Below are positions 37,172-45,468 of a stretch of DNA of 64,000 nt, in pieces. This DNA comes from Variovorax sp. CF079 (lineage in GTDB: Bacteria > Pseudomonadota > Gammaproteobacteria > Burkholderiales > Burkholderiaceae_C), in the NCBI RefSeq assembly GCF_900101545.1, contig NZ_FMZU01000008.1, positions 186,001-250,000 on the forward strand, given 5' to 3'. Position 1 is the first letter of the stretch. Each line of letters begins with the position of its first letter. The notes beneath the pieces are model-generated. The model was given only the letters and a program-made list of their open reading frames with translations. It was not told the origin of the DNA and did not search any database. The translations under genes and the position numbers were made by a program.

Positions 37172-38638
37172 TTGTTCTACGCCATCCCGCTCGAGAGCCG
37201 GCCGACCTGGCGCAACCCGCCATGGATGACCGTGCTGCTGATCCTCGTGAACATGCTCGTGTTCTGGGGACCGCAGCGCGCCGAAGACAAGGCGGAGCAA
37301 CGCGCCGCGCAGTTCTACGTACAAAGCGTGCTGCCCAAGCTGGAGCTGCCGCCCTTCGTCGCCTGGCTGCAGGAAACCCGCTCGGCGAACGCGCCGGCGG
37401 CGCGGCGGCTGCTGGCCCGCGGCGAATTCGAGCCCCTGCTCGAAGGCCTGCAGCAGGAAAAAGTCTTTCTGAAGAAGCTGCACGGCGACGCGGTGATCAC
37501 GCCCGCCCATCCACAGTACGCCCAGTGGAAGCGCGACCGGCAGCAGTACGAGGCCCAGCTGCCCGCTCCCTTCACCACGCGCTGGTCGCAGGACCACAAC
37601 AAGGATGCCGCGTTCGAGCCCTGGACCTGGATCACCTCGGCCTTCCTGCACGGCAGCACCGGCCACCTGCTGGGCAACATGCTCTTCCTGTTCCTGTTCG
37701 GCTTTTCGGTCGAACTCGCGCTGGGCCGCGGCCTCTACCTGAGCTTCTATCTGCTCGGTGCAGTCGGCGCGTCGGCGCTGGCGGCCTGGGCCTATGCGGG
37801 CAAGGGCAGCTATGGCCTCGGCGCATCGGGCGCGGTGTCGGCGCTGATGGGCATGTACGCGGTGATGTACCGGCTGCGGCGCATCCGCTTCTTCTACCAG
37901 CTCTTCTTCTACTTCAACTACGTCACCGCGCCGGCGCTGATCCTGCTACCCGCATGGATCGCCAACGAGCTGCTGCAGCACTTCGTCGGCGGCCAGGGCA
38001 TCGCCTATATGGCGCACCTGGGCGGTCTGCTGACGGGTGCCCTGCTGATGGCCGCGGCGATGCGCTGGCGCCGGCTTCAACTGCCCGAGGCGCCGGCTTC
38101 GAAAACACCGGACGCCTTTGCACAGCACGTCGCGTCGGCACGCCGTCTCGCAGGCGAGATGAAATTCGAAGCGGCCTGTGCCGAATGGCGCGCGGCCGCG
38201 CAACTCCAGCCCGACGACGCCGACACCCTGCGCGCCTGGTTCAACACCGCGAAGCTCTGGCCCGCCGGCGACGACTTCCATCGCGCGGCGCACCGCATCT
38301 TCCGGCTCAAACCGCAGGACCCTGCCACGCTGGAACTGCAGCATGCGAGCTACAAGACCTACCTCGACCACGCCAAACCTGGCGCGCGCCTCAAGCCCGA
38401 CGACATGGCGCGGCTCGCGCGGCGCTTCACGCGCGCTCAGCAGTTCACCGATGCCGAGCGGCTGTGCCAGGCGCTGCTGAAGACTGCGCCCGAGCATCCG
38501 GACCTGGCCGACACGCTTTCGCTCTGCGCCAACGGGCTGATGCAGGCCGGGCGGCGCGAGCAGGCGCTCGGCTGGCTGCCACACCTGCTGCGGCTGGCGC
38601 CCGAGGACATGGTGACGCGGATGCTGCAGAAGGGCTGA
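37172..38638 (+). CDS. Rhomboid intramembrane serine protease with C-terminal repeats
   Basis: A 488-aa membrane protein. The rhomboid core has six helices with TSAFLHGSTGHLLGNMLFLF (conserved His and Asn), the nucleophile in GLGASGAVSALMG (GxSG, near residue 218) and the catalytic His in YMAHLGGLLTGAL near 280. A cytoplasmic C-terminal part (about residues 320-488) is rich in helical TPR-like repeats. A 90-residue insertion after the first helix is unusual. The start is TTG 37172, four bases after the ugd stop; the first ATG would cut into the first helix. Substrates are unknown. Linkage to ugd may be only co-transcription. Confidence 0.85.
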   Translation: MFYAIPLESRPTWRNPPWMTVLLILVNMLVFWGPQRAEDKAEQRAAQFYVQSVLPKLELPPFVAWLQETRSANAPAARRLLARGEFEPLLEGLQQEKVFLKKLHGDAVITPAHPQYAQWKRDRQQYEAQLPAPFTTRWSQDHNKDAAFEPWTWITSAFLHGSTGHLLGNMLFLFLFGFSVELALGRGLYLSFYLLGAVGASALAAWAYAGKGSYGLGASGAVSALMGMYAVMYRLRRIRFFYQLFFYFNYVTAPALILLPAWIANELLQHFVGGQGIAYMAHLGGLLTGALLMAAAMRWRRLQLPEAPASKTPDAFAQHVASARRLAGEMKFEAACAEWRAAAQLQPDDADTLRAWFNTAKLWPAGDDFHRAAHRIFRLKPQDPATLELQHASYKTYLDHAKPGARLKPDDMARLARRFTRAQQFTDAERLCQALLKTAPEHPDLADTLSLCANGLMQAGRREQALGWLPHLLRLAPEDMVTRMLQKG

Positions 38639-38646
38639 CTTTTTCC

Positions 38647-38667
38647 CCCTCTCCCTCTGGGAGAGGG
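38647..38667. terminator. Hairpin between convergent genes (possible bidirectional terminator)
   Basis: CCCTCTCCC (38647-38655) and GGGAGAGGG (38659-38667) form a perfect 9-bp stem with a 3-base loop, placed between the convergent stops at 38638 and 38679. No T run follows on either strand (TTTT precedes it on the + strand), so it is not a classical intrinsic terminator. The CCCTCTCCC...GGGAGAGGG motif looks like a dispersed repeat. Confidence 0.45.
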
Positions 38668-38678
38668 CGCAAGACCTC

Positions 38679-39977
38679 TCAACCCTGCGGCACCTCGCGC
38701 AGCAGCCAGCGCACCTCCTGCGTCTGCTCGCTCTCGGGATAGCGCGCTTCCAGCGTCGTCAGGATCGGCTGCGCCATGTCGCGCCGGTTGAGCCCCTGCA
38801 CCAGCACGCGCGCGGCCAGCTCGTAGGCCTGCGGAATCGCGGTATGCCCGCGAAAGCGCTTGTCGAAGCCGGACAGCAGCGCCAGCGATGCCTTCGCCTC
38901 GCCGTTGCGCCACTCGGCGCGCGCCAGCGCCATCGTGCCCAGCGGGTCCTCGAGCACGAAGCCAGGATCCTTCTGGCGGCAGGCCTTGTAGACCTTGAGC
39001 GCCTCCGAGGCGAGATCGCGCGCCAGCAGCATTGCGATCAGCCGCCGCCCATGGTCCAGCAGCGTCGCCGTCTTGTCCGGCGCCAGCAGCAGGATGCGGT
39101 GGTAGCGGCGCTGCGCGACCAGGTCCTCCGGCTGCGTGCGCTGCTCTTCGTAGGCCAGCGCCAGCGCCCCGGCGATGTCGCCGTCGGTCACCATCTGCGC
39201 CACCAGCGAGTCGGTGATCTGCTGGGCGACCTGCGCCGGCGTGCGGGTGTCGAGCGCACGGTCGTCGGCGCCGGCACCGGGCAGCAGGTCGATGCCGAGC
39301 GCCGCATGGTTCTGGTACATCACGTAACCCAGCAGGCTGGCCATGACCCAGCTGAAATAGATCATCACGAAGTTGACGGCCGGCAGCGCGAACCAGCCGC
39401 TCATCACCGGCAGCAGCATGACGATCGCGATCTGCGCGCCGGAGTTCAGCAGGAACAGGAACACGCACAGCAGCGCGTAAGGCCAGCCGACCGCGCGCAT
39501 CGTCTCCCACACATAACCCGGATTCAGCGCCTGCCAGAAGCTGCCCGACTGCACCAGCACCATCGTGGTCGCAGGCAGCGTGAACGAGAGCACGAACAGC
39601 GCGACGTAGCCCAGCACCTGGCTCCAGGCGCCGACGAAGCCGGCCACGACACCCTGCAGCACCAGCAGCGCGAACAGCTTCCAGGGCAGGTTCGTCCACT
39701 CGTCCTCGAGATTGCGCGGGAAATCGCTGGCGCGCACGATGCCGCGCGCGCCGAGCGCCATCACCTTGAAGCCGTAGCGGCTGGCCGCCAGCACGATGCC
39801 GAGCTCCACCAGCAGCAGGACCAGCGCCTGCGGCAGGAAGAACACCACGTGAAACAGCAGGCTGCTGAGCGCCAGCAGCGCCGCATAGCCGAGTGGCTGG
39901 AGCTGGAAGGGAAAGGCGAAAAAAGTGTTCAGGCGGTGCCAGAACGGGCGAGGCGCAGGGCTTGTTTGCTCTTGCAT
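38679..39977 (-). CDS. Membrane protein with C-terminal tetratricopeptide-like region
   Basis: A 432-aa protein. The first half has about six hydrophobic helices (LGYAALLALSSLLFHVVFFL, ALVLLLVELGIVLAAS and others) with the look of a DUF4013-type membrane domain; the second half (about residues 260-432) is soluble, made of helical pairs such as DGDIAGALALAYEEQRTQPE, resembling TPR. No enzyme motif is seen. ATG 39977 is supported by GGAG six bases upstream, but that site lies in the 3' arm of a perfect hairpin (39978-40001). The function is unknown. The gene lies downstream of the DUF3455 lipoprotein gene on the same strand and might be read with it. Confidence 0.7.
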   Translation of the reverse strand: MQEQTSPAPRPFWHRLNTFFAFPFQLQPLGYAALLALSSLLFHVVFFLPQALVLLLVELGIVLAASRYGFKVMALGARGIVRASDFPRNLEDEWTNLPWKLFALLVLQGVVAGFVGAWSQVLGYVALFVLSFTLPATTMVLVQSGSFWQALNPGYVWETMRAVGWPYALLCVFLFLLNSGAQIAIVMLLPVMSGWFALPAVNFVMIYFSWVMASLLGYVMYQNHAALGIDLLPGAGADDRALDTRTPAQVAQQITDSLVAQMVTDGDIAGALALAYEEQRTQPEDLVAQRRYHRILLLAPDKTATLLDHGRRLIAMLLARDLASEALKVYKACRQKDPGFVLEDPLGTMALARAEWRNGEAKASLALLSGFDKRFRGHTAIPQAYELAARVLVQGLNRRDMAQPILTTLEARYPESEQTQEVRWLLREVPQG

Positions 39978-40001
39978 GGGCGCTCCAACAAGGGAGCGCC
40001 C
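39978..40001 (-). promoter_or_regulatory. Hairpin sequestering the ribosome binding site of the membrane/TPR gene
   Basis: On the - strand GGGCGCTCC (40001-39993), loop CTTGTT and GGAGCGCCC (39986-39978) form a perfect 9-bp GC-rich stem whose last base abuts the ATG at 39977. The only Shine-Dalgarno (GGAG, 39986-39983) lies inside the stem. It also sits 30 bases past the stop of the upstream same-strand gene, but no T tract follows, so a plain terminator is less likely. Confidence 0.55.
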
Positions 40002-40030
40002 AGTATATGTTTCACGTTGTCGCGGCCGGC

Positions 40031-40579
40031 CTACATCGCGCGATAGAAGATGTAGTCGGCCTGGTACTTCACCACCTGCTTCTGGCCCAACGACGAAGCG
40101 CCGCAGGCCATGGCCGGCGCCACGCCGCCCTGCGTGGCGACACGTTGGATGTAGCTCACGCCCTGCATCGCGCCGCTGCCCATCGCCGGGTTGGCCTTCA
40201 CGAGCTGGAAGGGGATGTTGCCGGTGCCGTTGGGCGCGACGGCGACTTGCGTGCCGGTGAGCTTGGAGCCGTCCATGCTCTCCCAGGTGGCGGGCGGGCC
40301 GTAGTACTTGCCGACCTGCTTGCCACCGCGATCCATCAGCTTGGCATCGGGGCCGACGAAGACCCATTCGTGCTGGCCGGGCGCGTTGGCCTTGACGCGG
40401 CATTCGTAGCTGATGTCGCCGGCGCCGACCGTTTCCATGGCGACCTTGTGCCCGGTCGGCACCTTGACGCTGTCGGGCAGGCTGGTTTGCGAATACATCA
40501 TGGGCTTGTTCATGCCCATGCCGGAACAGGCGGCGAGGCTGGCGGCGGCCGCGAGGGCGCAGAGGCTGCGGATGGTCAT
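40031..40579 (-). CDS. DUF3455 lipoprotein
   Basis: A 182-aa predicted lipoprotein: signal peptide SLCALAAAASLAACSG with lipobox LAAC, so it is anchored in the outer or inner membrane. The mature part has LPDSVKVPTGHKVAMETVGA, YECRV and HEWVFVGPDAKL, and ends with YIQRVATQGGVAP and KYQADYIFYRA, which I recognise as DUF3455. Its function is unknown. ATG 40579 has AAGGAA ten bases upstream. It diverges from the ECF sigma gene and has its own copy of the same promoter sequence, so it is probably a direct target of that sigma factor. Confidence 0.82.
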   Translation of the reverse strand: MTIRSLCALAAAASLAACSGMGMNKPMMYSQTSLPDSVKVPTGHKVAMETVGAGDISYECRVKANAPGQHEWVFVGPDAKLMDRGGKQVGKYYGPPATWESMDGSKLTGTQVAVAPNGTGNIPFQLVKANPAMGSGAMQGVSYIQRVATQGGVAPAMACGASSLGQKQVVKYQADYIFYRAM

Positions 40580-40630
40580 GGTCGATTCCTTGGGTCTGAG
40601 GGTGATGAAGGAGGGGAAGCTCATTCGCTC

Positions 40631-40658
40631 ATACGCGGCATCGGCGCTGCTGGATTCA
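40631..40658 (-). promoter_or_regulatory. ECF-type promoter of the DUF3455 gene
   Basis: On the - strand TGAATCC (40658-40652) is followed after exactly 16 bases by CGTAT (40635-40631), the layout of an extracytoplasmic-function sigma promoter. Transcription would begin near 40623, giving a leader of about 44 bases. It mirrors the promoter of the sigma gene; the two -35 elements form an inverted repeat with an 8-base centre. Confidence 0.7.
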
Positions 40659-40666
40659 GCCCGCAC

Positions 40667-40694
40667 TGAATCCGTCGGGTTGCGCCCGCCGTAT
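40667..40694 (+). promoter_or_regulatory. ECF-type autoregulatory promoter of the sigma factor gene
   Basis: TGAATCC (40667-40673), 16 bases, then CGTAT (40690-40694): the same -35, spacer length and -10 as on the opposite strand. Transcription would start near 40702, 28 bases before the chosen ATG. It implies that the sigma factor activates its own operon. Confidence 0.7.
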
Positions 40695-40729
40695 CGTCCC
40701 TATGAGAACCGATGCTCCACAATCCGCGC

Positions 40730-41305
40730 ATGAGTGCACCCAGCCCCGACGCCGAACTGATGGCACTGATCGACCGCATCGGCCGGCGCGACGAAGCGGC
40801 GCTGCGCCTGCTCTACGACCGCACCGCGCCCAAGCTCTTCGGCCTGGCGATGCGCGTGGTGCGGCAGCGCGAGTGGGCCGAGGACGTGCTGCAGGAATCC
40901 TTCCTGACCATCTGGCGCGTGGCCGGCGACTACCGCGCCTCGCTGAGCCCGCCGCTGGCCTGGCTGGGCCTGATCGTGCGCAGCCGCTCGCTCGACCTGC
41001 TGCGCCGCCGCACCGCCGACCGTGCCCAGCTGACCCAGGAATTCGACGAGCTGATGGCCGACACCCTCGAGTCCGATGCGCCGAACCCGATGGACGCCGC
41101 GGACGCCAGCGAGCAGGCCTGGGCGCTGCACCAGTGCCTGAGCCAACTCGAAGGCCGGCAGCGCGAGGTGTTGAGCCTGGCCTATCTGCGCGACCTCAGC
41201 CACGGCGAACTGGCCGAGCAATTGAAGCTGCCGTTGGGCACCGTCAAGACCTGGATCCGGCGCGGCCTGGAGAAACTTCGCACCTGCATGCACCGGTTCG
41301 CATGA
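40730..41305 (+). CDS. ECF RNA polymerase sigma factor
   Basis: A 191-aa sigma-70 family factor of the extracytoplasmic-function (SigK-like) class. Region 2 is seen at about residues 20-90 (YDRTAPKLFGLAMRVVRQRE, then AEDVLQESFLTIWRVAGDYR) and region 4 at about 130-185 (EGRQREVLSLAYLRDLSHGE, LPLGTVKTWIRRGLEKLR). It binds core polymerase and directs it to -35/-10 pairs such as the two upstream. I chose ATG 40730; ATG 40712 is possible but would put most of the leader into the coding region. An anti-sigma gene follows after 19 bases, the usual arrangement. Confidence 0.92.
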   Translation: MSAPSPDAELMALIDRIGRRDEAALRLLYDRTAPKLFGLAMRVVRQREWAEDVLQESFLTIWRVAGDYRASLSPPLAWLGLIVRSRSLDLLRRRTADRAQLTQEFDELMADTLESDAPNPMDAADASEQAWALHQCLSQLEGRQREVLSLAYLRDLSHGELAEQLKLPLGTVKTWIRRGLEKLRTCMHRFA

Positions 41306-41324
41306 AGAAGACAGCCGCAGCACC

Positions 41325-42083
41325 ATGAACCTGCCCGCCAACCCTCAACTGCTCGACCTGCTGGCCGCGAGCCATGCGCTCGGCACCCTGCGCGGCGGCG
41401 CCCGCCGGCGCTTCGAAGCCATCGCGCGCGAACAGGCGCCGGTGCGCGCCGCCGCGCTGGTCTGGCAAGGCCGGCTCGCCAGCATGGCCGAGCTGCAAAA
41501 GCCGGTGGTGCCCGATGCCGCCGTCTGGACCCGCATCCGCAACCTGATCGACGCCGAGCAAGAGCAGCAGGCCATCGCACGCCAGCGCGCCGTGCCGGCC
41601 ACGCCCGAAGCGGCGCCGCCCAAGGCCGGCTGGCTGCGCAGCCTGGCGCTCTGGCGCGGCGCGGCGGCGGCCGGCGCACTCGCCACCGTGATGGCCGTCC
41701 TGGTCGGCGTGAACCTCAGCGAACAGCTGCGCAACGCGCCGGCCGTGCAGTACGTCGCAGTGCTGTCGGACGACCAGGCGGCGCCCTCCATGCTGGTGAC
41801 CTTCGACCCCAAGAACCGCCAGCTGGTCTTGCAACGCGTCGGCGCTTATCGCGAAGGCGAGGACAAGTCGTTGCAACTGTGGGCCCTGCCCCCCGGCGGC
41901 GCGCCGCGCTCGCTCGGCGTGCTCGGCCGCGATGCGGCGCTCAAGCTGACGGCGCGGGAAGCCGACGTGCGCTCCGTGCCGGCGCTGGCCATCAGCCTCG
42001 AACCCAAGGGCGGCGTGCCCAGCGAGCGCGGGCCAACCGGACCTGTGCTGTTCAAGGGGCCGCTGATCGAGAAGACGCTTTGA
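41325..42083 (+). CDS. Anti-sigma factor (RskA-like)
   Basis: A 252-aa single-pass inner-membrane protein. The cytoplasmic part (about residues 1-105) opens with LLDLLAASHALGTLRGGARR, the anti-sigma domain; a helix at about 110-130 (WRGAAAAGALATVMAVLVGV) crosses the membrane; the periplasmic part has QYVAVLSDDQ, LQLWALPPGGAPRSLGVLG and AISLEPKGGVPS, the typical RskA domain. It should hold the upstream sigma factor inactive until an envelope signal leads to its proteolysis. The GTVKTW-type sigma and this protein form a cognate pair by position. Confidence 0.9.
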   Translation: MNLPANPQLLDLLAASHALGTLRGGARRRFEAIAREQAPVRAAALVWQGRLASMAELQKPVVPDAAVWTRIRNLIDAEQEQQAIARQRAVPATPEAAPPKAGWLRSLALWRGAAAAGALATVMAVLVGVNLSEQLRNAPAVQYVAVLSDDQAAPSMLVTFDPKNRQLVLQRVGAYREGEDKSLQLWALPPGGAPRSLGVLGRDAALKLTAREADVRSVPALAISLEPKGGVPSERGPTGPVLFKGPLIEKTL

Positions 42084-42085
42084 CG

Positions 42086-42838
42086 ATGAACCTTGTTGTT
42101 GTTGCCGCCACCCGCCTCGCCCTCCTCCTTCCGCTTGCACTGCTGTTGCTGCTGACGGCGCTCCCATCGCAGGCGCAGCCCGCCGCCACGGATACGGCAC
42201 CCTCGCCGGCCTACCTCGCCGCCCAAAGCCGCTGGCAGAGCGAGCTCGCCGCTTTCGCGCGTGCCGACAAGCAGAACCCGCCCGCCGAAGGCGGCGTGCT
42301 CTTCGTCGGCAGCTCCACCATCCGCTTCTGGACCCGGCTCGCGCAAGACTTCCCGCAACTACCGGTGGTCATCAACCGCGGCTTCGGCGGTTCGACCATG
42401 GCCGACTGCAGCTACTTCGCCCGCGAACTCGTGGTGCGCCACAAGCCCCGCCACGTGCTGGTCTACGCCGGCGACAACGACCTGGCCGAAGGCCACACGC
42501 CGCTGCAGGTGCTGGAGAGCTTTGCCCGCTTTGCCAACGCCGTGCGCGCCGAACTGCCGGACACGCGCATCAGCTACATCTCGATCAAGCCCAGCCCTTC
42601 GCGCGAGAAGCTGCTGCCGCAGATGCGCGAGACCAACGACATCATCGGGGCGTACCTGAATCGGCTGCCGAACAGCGAGTACATCGATATCTATACGCCG
42701 ATGCTCGGTGCTGACGGAAGGCCGCGCGCGGAGTTGTTCCGCGGGGACATGCTGCATCTCAATGACGAGGGGTACAGGTTGTGGCGGTCGGTGATTGCGG
42801 GGCACCTGCCCGCGGCGGCCTCTGCTGTTGTGCCCTAG
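42086..42838 (+). CDS. Secreted SGNH/GDSL-type hydrolase
   Basis: A 250-aa protein with a Leu-rich signal peptide (about residues 1-30, cleaved after SQA), then an SGNH hydrolase fold: block I VLFVGSSTIRFW (nucleophile Ser near residue 75), block II RGFGGSTM, block III YAGDNDLAEG, block V DMLHLNDEGY (catalytic Asp/His). It is periplasmic or secreted and probably an esterase or acyl hydrolase, the substrate being unknown. It starts two bases past the anti-sigma stop, so it is probably the third gene of the ECF operon and part of its response, perhaps deacetylating an envelope polymer. Confidence 0.82.
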   Translation: MNLVVVAATRLALLLPLALLLLLTALPSQAQPAATDTAPSPAYLAAQSRWQSELAAFARADKQNPPAEGGVLFVGSSTIRFWTRLAQDFPQLPVVINRGFGGSTMADCSYFARELVVRHKPRHVLVYAGDNDLAEGHTPLQVLESFARFANAVRAELPDTRISYISIKPSPSREKLLPQMRETNDIIGAYLNRLPNSEYIDIYTPMLGADGRPRAELFRGDMLHLNDEGYRLWRSVIAGHLPAAASAVVP

Positions 42839-42866
42839 TCCGATTGCTCCAGCAGGAAAGTGGCGC

Positions 42867-43535
42867 TCACCCTGGTGCGAGACAGTCCTCGATCACTTCC
42901 GCAGGCAGCACAGGAACCGGCGCATCCGGCGCCGTGGCATCCGTCACGGCCAGACCGCATGCAGCATTGCCGCTCCAGATGAATTCCAGGGTGACGGTGT
43001 TGCCGGCAGCAATGGTGCCGCCGCTGGTGATGGTGGTGTTGACGTCGGCGCGGATGGCGCCCGAGGTGTTGGTCAGCGTGCCGGTGCTGATGGCGATGTT
43101 CTGGCCCTCGATGCCCTGCTCGGTGCCCTGCGTATTGCCGCTGACGACTTCGTTGAGGATGATGTGCGCGGGCCCGGTCGCCAGGTAGGGATTCCCTTGG
43201 ACGAAGCCGCCCAATTGCGTCTGCACATCGGTGCGGCTGTTGTTGAGGATCGCGCCGCCGCGCTGGACGTCGAACTGGTTGAAGAGATTGCGCGAGACGC
43301 CGGCCGCGCAGGGGGTCTGGATGTTAATCAGGGGTACGCCGTTGGGCGCGACCAGCACCGTGGGCCGCAGGTGGCCTGGTACGTTGGGTGCTCCAACGAT
43401 CTGGGCCGATGAAGGCGCCGCCGCGAGCAGCGCCACCACGATCTGCGCCCCACCCGCCCTGCGTGCAGTCTCCTGCACGACCACCCTCAGCCCGCGCGCG
43501 GCATTGAAGACCACGCGATGGAATCGCTTGTTCAT
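42867..43535 (-). pseudogene. Internally deleted two-partner-secretion adhesin (FhaB/CdiA-like) remnant
   Basis: A 222-aa frame that begins with a normal ESPR extended signal (NKRFHRVVFNAARGLRVVVQ) and the first part of a TPS secretion domain (PNGVPLINIQTPCAAGVSRN, QFDVQRGGAILNN, GNPYLATGPAHIILNEVVSG). It then jumps to GQNIAISTGTLTNTSGAIRA, which looks like the haemagglutinin repeats found thousands of residues further on in such proteins. The rest of the TPS domain (NPNGI region) is missing. Real members have 1000-5000 residues. No TpsB partner is near. I read it as the scar of a large in-frame deletion; a small intact secreted protein is less likely. Confidence 0.65.
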
Positions 43536-43663
43536 TGTTGTTCCGTCCCTGAAAGAGCGCAGCCGGAACAGGCGCGATTCTGGGTTGGGACTGCCCGAGG
43601 GAATCTGATCAATTGTCGCGGCGCCACCTTAGCGCCGAAGTGCCGAGCCGCGATGGCCTCAGC

Positions 43664-44173
43664 TCACTGCCCGCCTGTGATACGCGCACTCACCTCCGCG
43701 TACTTGGCCTGCCCCGCCACCAGCACCACGGTAGCGCTCTGCTGGCTGGTCATGCGCAGGCCGCGCCCGCCCAGGTTGATTTCTTCTATGACATCCGCCT
43801 CCAGGCTTGCGCTCTTGCCGTCGGCTGCGATGGCGATGGAGCGCAGGTTCACGCTGGTGCTCACCTCCACGTTGGCAGGCATGGCCGCGTAGCCTAGCTT
43901 CAGGTGCTCGCACCACTGCGGCTTATCGAAGCGCTTGATGTCCGAACCCGTGAAGCGCACCTCCACGAGGCGGATCTTTGCGTCGTCGGTGAGCTGGCTG
44001 CACAAGGCAGTGGCATCACGCTGCGCGGCCGCGCGTGCACCCGCACTGGTGAGGCTTTGGATCATGGGCTCGTCGAGCTTGCTGGGCACGCGCGGCGAAC
44101 AGGCCACGAGCGCGAGCATGGCCAACAGGTAGCCGCCGGCCCGCAGCGGTCTTGCGTTCAGTTCGATGGTCAT
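43664..44173 (-). CDS. Predicted lipoprotein, function unknown
   Basis: A 169-aa protein with a lipoprotein signal (AGGYLLAMLALVACSP, lipobox LVAC). The mature part is a soluble domain with two Cys (ALCSQLTDD and QWCEHLKLG), then beta-rich sequence ending VAGQAKYAEVSARITGGQ. It resembles NTF2-like or nuclear-transport-type small domains in outline, but I do not recognise a named family. ATG 44173 has an excellent GGAGGAGA six bases upstream. It stands alone on the - strand between the adhesin remnant and the OpgC-like gene. Confidence 0.75.
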   Translation of the reverse strand: MTIELNARPLRAGGYLLAMLALVACSPRVPSKLDEPMIQSLTSAGARAAAQRDATALCSQLTDDAKIRLVEVRFTGSDIKRFDKPQWCEHLKLGYAAMPANVEVSTSVNLRSIAIAADGKSASLEADVIEEINLGGRGLRMTSQQSATVVLVAGQAKYAEVSARITGGQ

Positions 44174-44268
44174 ATTTCTCCTCCCCGCGATGTTGTCGCG
44201 AACCGGCGCACGGCTCGGCCCGTCCCACGCGCGTGCCGAAATTTCCATCGACTTGCGTGAACTAATGC

Positions 44269-45441
44269 TCAGTCCGGCCAGACGGTGGGAGCGTTGTCGT
44301 TCTTGTCCCGGGCCCGGGCCCGGCGCCCCAGCCAGAGCGCGGTGCGTCCAACTGCGTAGAGCCAGCCGAACACCGCCACCAGCAGCAGCACATCGCCCCA
44401 CCAAGGCCGCGCCGTCTGACTGTCGCCATAGAAGGCCAGCACCAGCAGCACCGCCACCAGGTGCGCGCAGAACACCGGCAGCGATGCCGAGCCCATGGCT
44501 TCGAGCCGGCGCATTCGCGGGATGCGCCGCATGAAGGCCGGCCCGAAGCGCACTGCGAGGATGCCGAGCACCACGAGGTTGACGATGCGCAGCGGCCCGA
44601 GCTGCCACTTGTCGAACAGCAGGTTCATCTGCTCGTCGCCGCCGAAGGGCGCCTGGCCATTGATACCGTGGTGCCGCCACCAGAAGCCGTACAACGCTGC
44701 CGCCGCGGCCAGCGCCACCAGCCAATTCGGGAACCGGAACGGCTTCGCATCGGGCGCGTTGCGGCTCGCCCCCATCCACAGCCCCGCGAACCACAGGAAC
44801 TGCCAGGCGAAGGCATTGAAGGCGCCCATCTCGTGGAAGGGCACGGGCAGGCCGAGATAGCGCACCGCCAGCTCATAGAGCCGCTCGCTCAGCCCGAACT
44901 GCGCCAGCGCCCACAGCGTCGCGCTGGCGACCACCACGCCGGTCCAGCCGTGGCGCAGCGCGAAGGCCAGCACCCACGGGCTCATCAGCATGAAGAAGAT
45001 GTACATCGGCAGGATGTCGAGCAAGGCCGGCTCGTACACCAGCAGCAGCGAGAAGACGAAGGCTTCGGACGGATCCGCGAGGTAGTAGGAGAGCAGGTTC
45101 TTCACAGCCGGCTGGTCGATGCGCGTGCCGACCGTGCCGATGATGGTGAAGAGGAACAACAGCGTCGCCGCCTGCGCCATGTAGACCTTGAGCGCGCGCC
45201 GCCAGAAGGCGCGGCGCATCGAATCGACGCCCTGCCGCTGCCCGATGCGCGTGTAGACCAGCCCGGCGACGAAGGCCGACAGCAGGACGAAGCCCTCGGC
45301 CGCCGAGACGAAGCCGAAGGGCTGCCCCAGCGGATCGGTGAAGCGCGTCGGCAGGTGGGTGACCGTCATCAGCACGAGCATCAAGCCGCGCAGCGCATCG
45401 ATTTCCCAGTAGCGATTCATCGGAGGGGTGCCGGGCGTCAT
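44269..45441 (-). CDS. opgC: OpgC-type glucan-modifying membrane protein
   Basis: A 390-aa inner-membrane protein with about ten helices. The start RYWEIDALRGLMLVLMTVTH and the following LSAFVAGLVYTRIG, then VFCAHLVAVLLVLAF near the end, match OpgC/MdoC, an acyltransferase-3-like protein that adds succinyl groups to periplasmic glucans. The arginine and aspartate of the first helix (IDALRG) are kept. The likely substrate is the cyclic glucan made by the NdvB-type synthase 16 kb upstream, an inference from function, not adjacency. ATG 45441 or ATG 45420 may be the start; neither has a strong ribosome binding site. Confidence 0.8.
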   Translation of the reverse strand: MTPGTPPMNRYWEIDALRGLMLVLMTVTHLPTRFTDPLGQPFGFVSAAEGFVLLSAFVAGLVYTRIGQRQGVDSMRRAFWRRALKVYMAQAATLLFLFTIIGTVGTRIDQPAVKNLLSYYLADPSEAFVFSLLLVYEPALLDILPMYIFFMLMSPWVLAFALRHGWTGVVVASATLWALAQFGLSERLYELAVRYLGLPVPFHEMGAFNAFAWQFLWFAGLWMGASRNAPDAKPFRFPNWLVALAAAAALYGFWWRHHGINGQAPFGGDEQMNLLFDKWQLGPLRIVNLVVLGILAVRFGPAFMRRIPRMRRLEAMGSASLPVFCAHLVAVLLVLAFYGDSQTARPWWGDVLLLVAVFGWLYAVGRTALWLGRRARARDKNDNAPTVWPD

Positions 45442-45468
45442 TGCTCGGCGGTCAGGCAGGTGGATTCG

